From Bacteroidales bacterium (GTDB lineage Bacteria > Bacteroidota > Bacteroidia > Bacteroidales > Bacteroidaceae): 22,520 nt of DNA. Position numbers and translations under genes: made by a program. The DNA is taken from assembly GCA_004554665.1 (NCBI GenBank), contig SFKY01000038.1, forward strand, positions 1 through 22,520, read 5' to 3'. Positions 6,521 through 14,250 of the stretch are shown here, one piece after another. Numbering within the stretch: position 1 is the stretch's first letter; each line of letters begins with the position of its first letter. The notes under the pieces are model-generated. The model made no database searches, was not told the DNA's origin, and was given only the letters and a program-made list of their open reading frames with translations.

Positions 6521-8338
6521 TTACATTCTTTCGGGGACCTCGATGCCGAGGAGCTCCATGCCGTTCTTGATGATTTTGGCCACATTGGCGGCGATGACGA
6601 GACGGGTGGTCTTCTCAGCTTCTGTGTCGGCGCTCAGTATCGAGTAGTCGTGATAGAACTGGTTGAAGTCTTTGGTGAGATCGTAGCAGTAGTTGGCGAT
6701 ACCACCTGGATTATAGTTCTTTCCGGCATCCTTCACGGCCACCTCAAATTCGCTCATACGCTGTATGAGTCCAATCTCTTTGTCGTTGAGCGGGGCATCG
6801 GCGGGCAGCAGGGCCGGAATCTCGATACCCTGTGCGGCTGCCTTGCGCATGATAGAGCGTATGCGGGCGTAGGTGTATTGGATGAAGGGGCCAGTGTTGC
6901 CGTTGAAGTCGATACTCTCCTCGGGATTGAAGAGCATGTTCTTGCGTGCGTCCACCTTTAATATAAAGTATTTGAGGGCTCCGAGGCCCACGATGCGGGC
7001 AATCTCGTTTTTCTCGTCCTCACTCATGTCGGCAAACTTGCCCAGTTCGTCCGAGGTAGTCCTTGCGTCGGCCACCATCGTGGCAATCAGGTCGTCAGCA
7101 TCCACCACGGTGCCCTCGCGAGACTTCATCTTGCCATTGGGCAGCTCCACCATACCGTACGAGAAGTGTATCAGGTCTTTTCCCCACTTGAATCCCAGTC
7201 GGTCGAGCAGTATCGAGAGTACTTGGAAGTGATAGTTTTGCTCGTTGCCCACTACATAGATCATCTTGTCGATGGGGAAGTCGCGGAAACGCATGTCGGC
7301 AGTGCCGATGTCCTGCGTCATGTAGACGCTCGTTCCGTCAGAACGAAGCAATAGCTTCTGGTCCAGACCATCGTTAGAGAGGTCTGCCCATACGCTATTA
7401 TCTTCCTTCCTGAAGAAGAGTCCTTTCGCCAGACCCTCTTCTACCTTCTTTTTTCCCTCGAGGTATGTCTTTGATTCGTAGTATATCTTGTCGAAACCCA
7501 CGCCCAGGGCCTTGTAGGTCTCGTCGAAACCGGCATATACCCAGCTGTTCATCATCTCCCAAAGCGCGCGCACATCCGGGTCGTTGTTCTCCCACTTCAC
7601 CAGCATCTCATGAGCCTCCTTGATGAGCGGTGCCTCGGCCTTCGCCTTCTCGGTAGCGGCCTCGTCGTCCAAGCCCTCGGCCACAAAACGGGTCTTGAGT
7701 TCCTCTACCTCAGCGCGATAGTGCTTGTCGAACGCCACGTAGTAGTCTCCGATGAGGTGATCGCCCTTTTTGCCAGACGATTCGGGAGTCTCGCCGTTGC
7801 CCCACTTCAGCCAGGCCAGCATACTCTTACAGATATGGATGCCGCGGTCGTTCACGATATTGGTCTTCACCACGCGATTGCCGTTGGCAGCCATGATTTG
7901 TGCAAGCGACCAGCCCAGCAGGTTGTTGCGGACGTGTCCCAGGTGGAGCGGTTTGTTGGTGTTGGGAGAAGAATATTCTATCATGACGAGGGGCGAGTCG
8001 GCAGTAGCCTGTTGCTCGCCAAACTTCTCGTCGGCGTGGATGTCGTTGAGCAGTCCCACCCATGCCTTTTGGGCGATGACAAGGTTCAGAAAACCTTTCA
8101 CAACATTGTATTTGGCGATGTCGTCGCAGTGCTCGGCCAGATAGGCACCTATTTCCTGAGCGGTATCTTCAGGTTTCTTTTTCGACATCTTGAGGAATGG
8201 AAAGATCACCAGCGTGAGGTTACCCTCAAAGTTGCTTCTTGTCTTCTGCAACTGTATCATGCTCTCCGGCACCTCCTGCCCGTACAGTGTCTGGATGGCG
8301 CGCTGCACGGCGTTGCATATACGGTTCTCGATTTTCAT
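6521..8338 (-). CDS. argS: Arginyl-tRNA synthetase
   Basis: ArgRS, a class I aminoacyl-tRNA synthetase, charges tRNA-Arg. The 605-residue product has an N-terminal tRNA-recognition domain (about 1-95) and then EYSSPNTNKPLHLGH (121-135) with the HIGH-type signature HLGH. The Rossmann catalytic domain includes TNIVNDRG (159-166). The KMSKS equivalent is KMKSREGT (403-410). The DALR anticodon-binding domain fills the last 110 residues or so, with NYNPGGIANYCYD, and the protein ends GIEVPERM. Length and motifs are normal, indicating a full functional copy. The gene is divergent from GH106 across a 395-bp spacer. Confidence 0.97.
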   Translation of the reverse strand: MKIENRICNAVQRAIQTLYGQEVPESMIQLQKTRSNFEGNLTLVIFPFLKMSKKKPEDTAQEIGAYLAEHCDDIAKYNVVKGFLNLVIAQKAWVGLLNDIHADEKFGEQQATADSPLVMIEYSSPNTNKPLHLGHVRNNLLGWSLAQIMAANGNRVVKTNIVNDRGIHICKSMLAWLKWGNGETPESSGKKGDHLIGDYYVAFDKHYRAEVEELKTRFVAEGLDDEAATEKAKAEAPLIKEAHEMLVKWENNDPDVRALWEMMNSWVYAGFDETYKALGVGFDKIYYESKTYLEGKKKVEEGLAKGLFFRKEDNSVWADLSNDGLDQKLLLRSDGTSVYMTQDIGTADMRFRDFPIDKMIYVVGNEQNYHFQVLSILLDRLGFKWGKDLIHFSYGMVELPNGKMKSREGTVVDADDLIATMVADARTTSDELGKFADMSEDEKNEIARIVGLGALKYFILKVDARKNMLFNPEESIDFNGNTGPFIQYTYARIRSIMRKAAAQGIEIPALLPADAPLNDKEIGLIQRMSEFEVAVKDAGKNYNPGGIANYCYDLTKDFNQFYHDYSILSADTEAEKTTRLVIAANVAKIIKNGMELLGIEVPERM

Positions 8339-8379
8339 GTGATGTTAAAAATTGGCTATTATTCTTGATTAAGAGAGTG

Positions 8380-8387
8380 CAAAATTA
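8380..8387 (-). promoter_or_regulatory. Likely argS promoter -7 element
   Basis: On the minus strand TAATTTTG (8380-8387) fits TAnnTTTG, 41 nt upstream of the argS ATG. No TTTG or TTG appears at the expected upstream distance, so support rests on the -7 element alone. Confidence 0.5.
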
Positions 8388-8465
8388 CAAATAAATCTTC
8401 AAAATCAGTCACATACACACCATTATTATTCTTTTTTTTAGGTTGGTAGTGGCAAATGACAGACC

Positions 8466-8531
8466 TAAATGCCACCTTTAGCGCGCTAATCATGGCATTT
8501 ACGATGGCTAAATGCCGCGTTTACGATGCGC
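8466..8531. repeat. REP-like palindromic repeat, copy 2
   Basis: The 36-bp block 8466-8501 is the inverted counterpart of 2616-2651 (33 of 36 identical). Its 34-bp interior is a near-perfect palindrome built around TTAGCGCGCTAA with AAATGCCA/TGGCATTT ends, broken only by one 3-nt mismatch on each side. A second small hairpin follows: GGCATTTA (8494-8501) pairs with TAAATGCC (8509-8516). A further related unit lies at 8517-8531 (GCGTTTACGATGCGC). Confidence 0.7.
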
Positions 8532-8624
8532 AACGATGGTAGAGGCGAGGGCGGTTGTGCAGAAAAAGTGATATTGGGTACAAAATAATCGTCATCGGGA
8601 AAGGGAATTTGGGCAAAAATATGC

Positions 8625-8632
8625 TATCTTTG
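8625..8632 (+). promoter_or_regulatory. Upstream GH106 promoter element
   Basis: TATCTTTG at 8625-8632 fits the -7 consensus. It sits in a 12-nt word, CTATCTTTGCAG, that recurs exactly at the proximal promoter 67 bp downstream. A transcript from here would carry a leader of about 95 nt containing the hairpin at 8656-8679. Confidence 0.45.
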
Positions 8633-8655
8633 CAGGAGATAGTGTAAGGCAGAAC

Positions 8656-8679
8656 GCAATAGAGTTTGCTCTGTATTGC
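8656..8679 (+). promoter_or_regulatory. Short hairpin between the two GH106 promoter elements
   Basis: GCAAT plus AGAG (8656-8664) pairs with CTCT (8669-8672) and ATTGC (8675-8679) across a four-base loop and a two-base bulge. It could be an operator, since a regulator bound here would sit just upstream of the proximal promoter, or a leader structure in transcripts from the upstream promoter. This is structure only; no regulator is known. Confidence 0.35.
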
Positions 8680-8691
8680 TGAGGTGAAGCC

Positions 8692-8699
8692 TATCTTTG
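8692..8699 (+). promoter_or_regulatory. Proximal GH106 promoter -7 element
   Basis: TATCTTTG at 8692-8699 fits TAnnTTTG and lies 34 nt before the GH106 ATG at 8734. No clear TTTG is seen 19-21 bp upstream. Confidence 0.55.
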
Positions 8700-8733
8700 C
8701 AGAAGAAACATGAAAACTTAATATTCTGACACG

Positions 8734-11700
8734 ATGAAGATTTGCAGATTTTTGCTATTGGCTGCGCTGATGGCCCTTACGGTGGGCGTCAAGGCGCAGG
8801 ATGACGCGCTCAAAGCGGGATTTGTCACTCCGCCACAGGCCGCGAAGCCCCGTGTGTGGTGGCACTGGATGAACGGTAACATCTCCAAGGAGGGTATTCG
8901 TAAAGACCTGCTGTGGATGGACCGCGTCGGGCTTGGAGGTGTACACATTTTCGATGCGGGGAAAAACACGCCACAGGTGGTGCCGCATCGTATCGTCTAC
9001 ATGACCGACGAATGGAAAGACTGCTATGCCTACGCCGTGCGCATGGCCGACTCGCTGGGCATGGAGGCTACCATGCTGGGAACCCCCGGATGGAGCCATT
9101 CGGGAGGTCCGTGGGTGCAACCGCGCGACGCCATGAAGAAACTGGTGTGGCGGCAGATGGTGGTCACGGGCGGCAAGCGGCTGTCGGTTACTCTTCCCGA
9201 GCCTTATCGCGTGAGCGGTGCTTACCAAGATGTCAAGGCGCGTGGCACGGTCTCGTCCAAGACGTGGTATGAAGACATTGCCGTACTGGCTGTTCCCGTG
9301 GCCGATGACGACCTTACCATGCAGGAGATGGGCGCACAGGTCACCGCCAGTGGCGGAAAGATGGACTTGGCGCAGCTTACCGACGGACGTATCGGGACTG
9401 CCACCATCCTGCCGGCAGACACGAAGGGTAAGAACACGTGGGTGCAGTTTGCCCTCGACGCACCTTACACCGTGCGGGCGCTGGCCATTGCCGACGGACG
9501 CATCCACAGTCAGTTTCGCAACAAGCGTCCTGCTCCCCTCAAGTGGCTCGAGGCCAGTGACGACGGTACCACGTGGCGCAAGGTGTGTGATATCGTCAAT
9601 GGTGCTGCTCCCCTGCTCACCATCACCATCAAGCCTACCACGGCCCGGTACTTCAGAGTGGTCTTCAAGAGCGGCAAGCGAGCCACGCAGTTGGCTGAGC
9701 TGGTGCTCTATACGGTGCCCAAGGTGAACCACTCGGAAGAGAAAGCCGGATTCGGTACACCCGTAGACATTGCCCACCATGCCACGCCAGAGGTAACGCA
9801 GGCCTCCAAGTTGGAGCAGGTGATCGATCTCACAGACCGGGTCGACTCTTTAGGCCGGTTGCAGTGGCAGGCACCCAAGGGGCGGTGGCGCATCTACCGT
9901 TTCGGCTATTCGCTGACGGGCAAGATGAACCATCCGGCTTCGCCCGAGGCTACCGGTCTGGAGGTGGACAAGCTCGATGGTGAGGCCGTAGACCGCTATC
10001 TGGCGCACTATCTGCCTATGTTCGAAGACGCTTCAGCGGGTAGGATGGGCGCACACGGCTTGCAGGCCCTGCTCGTAGACAGCTACGAGGCAGGTATCGC
10101 CAACTGGACGAGCAAGGCGCGTGCCGAATTTGGCCGGCGTCGGGGCTACGACATGCGCCGATGGATGCCCGCGCTGGCCGGAGAGATACTGGAGAGCGCG
10201 CAAGAGACAGACCGTTTCCTCTTTGACTGGCGCAAGACGCTCGGAGAGTTGATGGCCGAAAACCTCTACGGCAAGTTGGCCGACACGATGAGGGCAAAGG
10301 GCATGCAGACTTACTATGAGAGCCACGAGACTTGCCGTGTGATGCTCTCGGATGGTATGGATATCAAGCGCAACTGTGATATTCCTATGGGTGCCATGTG
10401 GGCCAGTCTGCCTGTGATGGGACTCGATTACAATAAGGATGTGGGCAAACAGAGCGACTGCAAGGAAACTTCGTCAGCCGCACATCTCTATGGCAGGCCG
10501 ATTGTGGCTGCCGAGTCGATGACCTGTGGTGGTCTCGACGGCGACACGTTGGCCTACTCGCTTACACCAGAGCGGCTGAAGCCCGTGGCGGATCTGGAGA
10601 TGGCGTGTGGCATCAACCGTTTTGTGATACACAACAGCACCCACCAGCCCGTGGACGACAAGGTTCCCGGACAGGGACTGGAGATTTATGGCATCTGGTT
10701 CCATCGTCATGCTGCATGGGCAGAGCAGGCGCGCCCGTGGGTAGACTATCTGTCGCGCAGCAGTTATATGTTGCAGCAGGGCAAATGGGTGGCCGATGTG
10801 GCTTATTATTATGGTGAGGATGCCAATGTCACAGGATTGTTCCACTATGGACAACCCCAGGTGCCGCCCACCGCATCGTTCGACTATGTGAGCAGTCATG
10901 CCCTGACCACCTGTCTGCAAGCCAAGGACGGCGGTCTGACCACACCAGACGGCGTGCGATACCGGATGATAGCGCTGGACGATAACGCCACGCGCATGAC
11001 ACTGCCCGTACTGCGCCATCTGGCCTCGCTGGTGGAGCAGGGCGTGCCCCTCTGCGGCAACCGACCGGTCTGCACGCCGAGTCTGAGTGACGATCAGGCC
11101 GAGTGGCAACGGTTGGTAGGCAAGATATGGGACAGTGGCCGTACCAATGTGTATGTAGGAAAAACCATCGACGAGACGCTCCGCGCCATCGGAGTGCGTC
11201 CCGACCTGTATTGCGACGACATGGACAGCCTGCGGTTTGTGCACCGTACCACACCCGATGCCGAGATTTACTGGGTCAACAATCGCCGATTCCATGCCCG
11301 CACGCTGCAAGCCACGTTCCGTGTAACGGGTATGATACCCTGCCTGTGGCATCCCGAGACGGGCAAGGTGTCGCGTCTGGCCTATCGTGAGGTAGACGGT
11401 GGCACGCAGGTCTCGCTTACGATGCAGCCGATGGAGGCCTACTTTGTCGTGTTCCGTCAGTCGGTGCCCGCTGAGGCTGCCGACTTGCCCGCCACCGATG
11501 CCCTGGTTGAGACCAAGGCTGTGGAGGGACCTTGGACGGTACGGTTCCAACCCGGCCGTGGCGCTCCCGACGAGATACAGATGGACACTCTGGCTTCGCT
11601 CACGCAGTCACCGGTGCCGGGCGTACGCTATTTTGCAGGCACAGCCACCTACACCCATAGCCAGAAGTTCACTCGCAAGCAGGTGAAAGAGGGTGGTATC

Positions 11701-12003
11701 CGTCTCGATCTGGGACAGGTGGCAGGTGTGGCCGAGGTCTATGTCAACGGCCAGCGCGTCGGAGAGTTGTGGCATGCGCCGTTTGTGGCCGACATCTCTG
11801 GTGCTGTACGGCCCGGCAACAATGCGATCGAGGTGCGTGTGGCTGTGGTTTGGCGCAACCGTCTTATCGGAGACAAACAGCCCGACAGTCCGCAGGCTTA
11901 TGGTTATACCTCCTATCCCTTCTTCAAGGCGACTACGCCCCTGCATCCGTCGGGGCTCATCGGCCCGGTGCTGATAAAACAGGAGCAGAAGCGTAAGCCC
12001 TAA
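8734..12003 (+). CDS. Secreted GH106 alpha-L-rhamnosidase
   Basis: GH106 enzymes are inverting, calcium-dependent alpha-L-rhamnosidases acting on plant glycans such as rhamnogalacturonan II or rhamnose-capped side chains. The 1089-residue protein has a signal peptide (1-21, ending GVKA) and the family's opening PRVWWHWMNGN (about 39-49). An inserted discoidin-like beta-sandwich covers about 205-330. The TIM-barrel residues corresponding to the family's catalytic glutamates are, by my alignment from memory, E452 in DSYEAG and E594 in AAES. A C-terminal galactose-binding-like module ends with LHPSGLIGPV. Length is normal. It has its own promoter and is divergent from argS. It opens the CAZyme cluster; the exact substrate cannot be deduced. 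Confidence 0.93.
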   Translation: MKICRFLLLAALMALTVGVKAQDDALKAGFVTPPQAAKPRVWWHWMNGNISKEGIRKDLLWMDRVGLGGVHIFDAGKNTPQVVPHRIVYMTDEWKDCYAYAVRMADSLGMEATMLGTPGWSHSGGPWVQPRDAMKKLVWRQMVVTGGKRLSVTLPEPYRVSGAYQDVKARGTVSSKTWYEDIAVLAVPVADDDLTMQEMGAQVTASGGKMDLAQLTDGRIGTATILPADTKGKNTWVQFALDAPYTVRALAIADGRIHSQFRNKRPAPLKWLEASDDGTTWRKVCDIVNGAAPLLTITIKPTTARYFRVVFKSGKRATQLAELVLYTVPKVNHSEEKAGFGTPVDIAHHATPEVTQASKLEQVIDLTDRVDSLGRLQWQAPKGRWRIYRFGYSLTGKMNHPASPEATGLEVDKLDGEAVDRYLAHYLPMFEDASAGRMGAHGLQALLVDSYEAGIANWTSKARAEFGRRRGYDMRRWMPALAGEILESAQETDRFLFDWRKTLGELMAENLYGKLADTMRAKGMQTYYESHETCRVMLSDGMDIKRNCDIPMGAMWASLPVMGLDYNKDVGKQSDCKETSSAAHLYGRPIVAAESMTCGGLDGDTLAYSLTPERLKPVADLEMACGINRFVIHNSTHQPVDDKVPGQGLEIYGIWFHRHAAWAEQARPWVDYLSRSSYMLQQGKWVADVAYYYGEDANVTGLFHYGQPQVPPTASFDYVSSHALTTCLQAKDGGLTTPDGVRYRMIALDDNATRMTLPVLRHLASLVEQGVPLCGNRPVCTPSLSDDQAEWQRLVGKIWDSGRTNVYVGKTIDETLRAIGVRPDLYCDDMDSLRFVHRTTPDAEIYWVNNRRFHARTLQATFRVTGMIPCLWHPETGKVSRLAYREVDGGTQVSLTMQPMEAYFVVFRQSVPAEAADLPATDALVETKAVEGPWTVRFQPGRGAPDEIQMDTLASLTQSPVPGVRYFAGTATYTHSQKFTRKQVKEGGIRLDLGQVAGVAEVYVNGQRVGELWHAPFVADISGAVRPGNNAIEVRVAVVWRNRLIGDKQPDSPQAYGYTSYPFFKATTPLHPSGLIGPVLIKQEQKRKP

Positions 12004-12048
12004 GTGATGGATGGGCTGCCTTGGCAGCGGATGAAACACCGGTCAGCC

Positions 12049-12113
12049 TTCCTCTAAAGGTGAACCCCCGATACACAGGCCAACTGTGTATCGGGGGTTC
12101 ACCTTTAGAGGAA
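12049..12113. repeat. Perfect 30-bp inverted repeat between convergent genes
   Basis: The arms 12049-12078 and 12084-12113 are exact reverse complements with a five-base loop GCCAA. The arm begins TTCCTCTAAAGGTG and ends ATACACAG. It lies 45 nt after the GH106 stop and 6 nt after the phosphodiesterase stop on the other strand, where a bidirectional terminator would be expected. No U-run follows on either strand, and the stem is far longer than a usual terminator, so it may be a dispersed palindromic element. Confidence 0.85.
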
Positions 12114-12119
12114 AGCAAA

Positions 12120-12956
12120 TCAGAATCGGTAAGGTCTTCCCGGTGGGTTCTTCTTCAGATACTCCATGGCTCCCATCGGCACGTCGGTGCAGATATAGTC
12201 TGCTCCGAGATACATGGCCAACAGCGCATCGCTAAACTTGGAGCCCGGCCATAGGTTGACATTGATGCGGTTGACATGAGCCGTCTTCACACCCTTGCGC
12301 GAAGACTTGTCAAGCAGTGCTGCCAAGCGCCTAACGCCCAACTGCTTGCAGAGTTTCACCGTCTCCTCGGTGCAGCCTTCAGATGTGATGAGTCCCAAGA
12401 CAGCCTCCGGGTGCTGGGCATGTATCTTCTGGAGTGGCCTGTGGTCAAACGAGGTCAGTGACCAGTCTGCATCCTTCGGCATCTTGGCCTTGCACTGCTC
12501 GTACATCTTGTTGCAGTATTCCTCCAAGCGTTCTCCCTCGTAGAGGAAGGCACCTGTCTCCTTCACTTTGTCGTCGGTCTTCATCTCAAACTCCACGTAC
12601 AGGTGGGGCTTGTCTTTCAGAAAATCGAGCAGGTCTTCCAGAAAGAGGAGCGGACTGCCCTGCTTGGTTTTCACTTTGCGCAGTTCTTTGGCCGTCATGC
12701 GCTCGATGGTGCCCTCGATGCCGCAAGTCCGCTCCAACGAGGAGTCGTGCGAGATGACCAGCACGCCGTCCTTGGTCATGCGGACATCGGTCTCGAAGCT
12801 GTTGATGCCTGCTTCGTACGAGTGTTGGAATGTCTTCAACACATTCTCTTCCTGTTCTGTGCCGCCGCCACGGTGGGCAAGGATGATCGCCGTGCGCTGG
12901 GCCAGGGTGGTCATTGCCATCAGCAGTGCCACCAGTGTCAATACTGTCTTTTTCAT
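12120..12956 (-). CDS. Exported glycerophosphodiester phosphodiesterase
   Basis: GDPD enzymes hydrolyse glycerophosphodiesters to glycerol-3-phosphate and an alcohol. The 278-residue protein has a signal peptide (1-20, ending TLAQ), so it should act in the periplasm or at the cell surface. The catalytic signatures are present: LAHRGGG (26-32; H28, R29), FETDVRMTKDG (54-64; E55, D57) and SHDSSLERT (69-77; H70), with a further acidic pair near VEFEMK (121-126). The C-terminal GADYICTDVP segment is typical of the barrel end. It starts 10 nt after the GH43 stop codon on the same strand, so the two are probably one operon. A role in processing a phosphate-bearing glycan or lipid head group together with GH43 is inference. 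Confidence 0.92.
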   Translation of the reverse strand: MKKTVLTLVALLMAMTTLAQRTAIILAHRGGGTEQEENVLKTFQHSYEAGINSFETDVRMTKDGVLVISHDSSLERTCGIEGTIERMTAKELRKVKTKQGSPLLFLEDLLDFLKDKPHLYVEFEMKTDDKVKETGAFLYEGERLEEYCNKMYEQCKAKMPKDADWSLTSFDHRPLQKIHAQHPEAVLGLITSEGCTEETVKLCKQLGVRRLAALLDKSSRKGVKTAHVNRINVNLWPGSKFSDALLAMYLGADYICTDVPMGAMEYLKKNPPGRPYRF

Positions 12957-12966
12957 TGTCGATGGA

Positions 12967-13935
12967 TTATTTTATCTTTCGTGGTTTCACGCCCTCAAAG
13001 GTCAGTTTGACAGGCTTGATGAATCCTTGGTCGTCAAACTCCATGCGCTCGATGCATACCACGCGCGAGTTGCCGTCTTTCTCGGTCAGCGGGCGACGGT
13101 GGTAGATGATGTAATACTCCTCTGTACCGGGAATCTGGATGACCGAGTGATGGCCTGCACCCGTCGCGATGCGCTTGTCTTGCTGCAAAATCTTGCCGAT
13201 GCGCTTGAAGGGGCCAAAGGGCGAGTCGCTGATGGCGTAGGCCACGCAGTAGTGCGGGCCTCTCCAGGCACCTTCAGACCACATGAAGTAGTATTTTCCG
13301 TTGCGTTTCAGCATGAAAGAGCCCTCGACATAGTTCTTGGGCGTCACCTCCTTGTACATGGTGCCGTCGGGGAATGGCTCGAGATGCAACAGGTCGTCAG
13401 AGAGTTTCACCACATTGCAGTGTCCCCAGCCACCGTAGTACATGTAGTACTGTCCGTCGTCATCGCGGAACACATATTGGTCAATGGGTTGTGCGTTGTT
13501 GACTATCTCGTTGATAAGCGGCTTGCCGATAGCGTCGACAAAGGGGCCTTGCGGCTTCTTCGATACGGCCACACCGATGCCGCCCACTTCGCCCCTGTGT
13601 ACATCATTGGCGGCGAAAAAGAGATAATACTTCTTCCCTTTTTTGACGATAGAGGGAGCCCAGAGCGCGCGCTTGGCCCACTTCACGTTGCATGTGTCGA
13701 GGATGTTGCTGTGTTTCTTCCACGTCACAAGGTCTTTAGACGAAAAAGCGTCCATGTAGGTCTGGTCGTCAAACGGTAACGAACTGGTGGGATAGATCCA
13801 ATACGTCTTTCCCCATATCGCACCTTCAGGGTCTGCGTACCATCCCTCGAATACAGGGTTGCCGGTTTTCTTTTCCTGAGCTACAACGGCAAGGCCGAAG
13901 AGCATCGTACAGGCAAGCAAATACAGTTTTTTCAT
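12967..13935 (-). CDS. Secreted GH43 family glycosidase
   Basis: The 322-residue protein has a signal peptide (1-20, ending AVVAQ) and a single five-bladed beta-propeller. The GH43 catalytic triad is visible: D35 in GWYADPEG (31-38) as base, D152 in QPIDQYVF (149-156) as pKa modulator, and E204 in NYVEGSF (201-207) as acid. H262 in GAGHHS lies at the position of the family's conserved active-site histidine. GH43 members are mostly alpha-L-arabinofuranosidases, beta-xylosidases or beta-galactosidases; I cannot assign the subfamily from sequence alone. The ATG at 13935 was chosen because the signal peptide starts there. The frame extends to 14007 but crosses the promoter. It heads the GH43-phosphodiesterase operon. 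Confidence 0.93.
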   Translation of the reverse strand: MKKLYLLACTMLFGLAVVAQEKKTGNPVFEGWYADPEGAIWGKTYWIYPTSSLPFDDQTYMDAFSSKDLVTWKKHSNILDTCNVKWAKRALWAPSIVKKGKKYYLFFAANDVHRGEVGGIGVAVSKKPQGPFVDAIGKPLINEIVNNAQPIDQYVFRDDDGQYYMYYGGWGHCNVVKLSDDLLHLEPFPDGTMYKEVTPKNYVEGSFMLKRNGKYYFMWSEGAWRGPHYCVAYAISDSPFGPFKRIGKILQQDKRIATGAGHHSVIQIPGTEEYYIIYHRRPLTEKDGNSRVVCIERMEFDDQGFIKPVKLTFEGVKPRKIK

Positions 13936-13961
13936 TTTTCGTGATATTGATGATTTGGGTA

Positions 13962-13969
13962 CAAATATA
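13962..13969 (-). promoter_or_regulatory. Promoter -7 element of the GH43-GDPD operon
   Basis: On the minus strand TATATTTG (13962-13969) fits TAnnTTTG, 26 nt upstream of the GH43 ATG at 13935. A TTG occurs 14 bp upstream, which is shorter than the usual spacing, so the upstream element is uncertain. Confidence 0.55.
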
Positions 13970-14185
13970 AGAAAAGAAATCGACAATGGCGTAGTGTTGT
14001 GTGACAAAAAATGAGGGGTGCCCCCAAATTCTCATTCATGTTGTGCTATGATTTCTTTTATGATCAGTTTCAGATAGATGGTGTGGCTTGTTGTGTCAAC
14101 ATTGTTTCCATTTTCGCACAAGGGGCTGTGCCATGTGTAGCGAATACGCTCACCCTTGGCAATTTATGAAAATAGTGGGGAAATG

Positions 14186-14217
14186 TTTGCGAATGTGGGG
14201 GAAAACCACTACATTTG
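14186..14217 (+). promoter_or_regulatory. Promoter of the GH2 gene
   Basis: TTTG (14186-14189), a 20-bp spacer and TACATTTG (14210-14217) match the Bacteroidetes vegetative promoter exactly. The GH2 ATG at 14251 lies 33 nt downstream. The upstream element sits between two copies of GTGGGG (14175-14180 and 14195-14200). Confidence 0.75.
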
Positions 14218-14250
14218 TGCTGATAATCATCCATTCAACCTTTGGCAGAC

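Larger units (their letters stand above)
8339..8733. other. 395-bp spacer between argS and GH106
   Basis: This gap holds no convincing gene. From left to right it contains the argS promoter (8380-8387), an AT-rich stretch with a T-run near 8432-8439, the REP-like repeat (8466-8531), and the two GH106 promoter elements with a small hairpin between them. The section 8535-8610 shows nothing I can name. Confidence 0.7.
13936..14250. other. 315-bp divergent spacer between GH43 and GH2
   Basis: No gene is supported here. It contains the GH43 promoter on the left and the GH2 promoter on the right. A nested palindrome near 14010-14035 has AATGAG pairing with CTCATT around a GGG/CCC core. Near 14175-14205 a GTGGGG word occurs twice, 20 bp apart. 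The stretch 14040-14160 shows nothing recognisable. Confidence 0.65.

Noticed and set aside
6373..6585. A 70-codon minus-strand frame spanning the argS-RNase H spacer
   Set aside because: Its peptide is simply the translation of the ATTGTG-type repeats plus the antigenic tail of argS in another frame; such repeat-derived ORFs are spurious.
10474..11550. A 358-codon minus-strand frame inside GH106
   Set aside because: It lies wholly within the GH106 coding region and shows no protein-family features.
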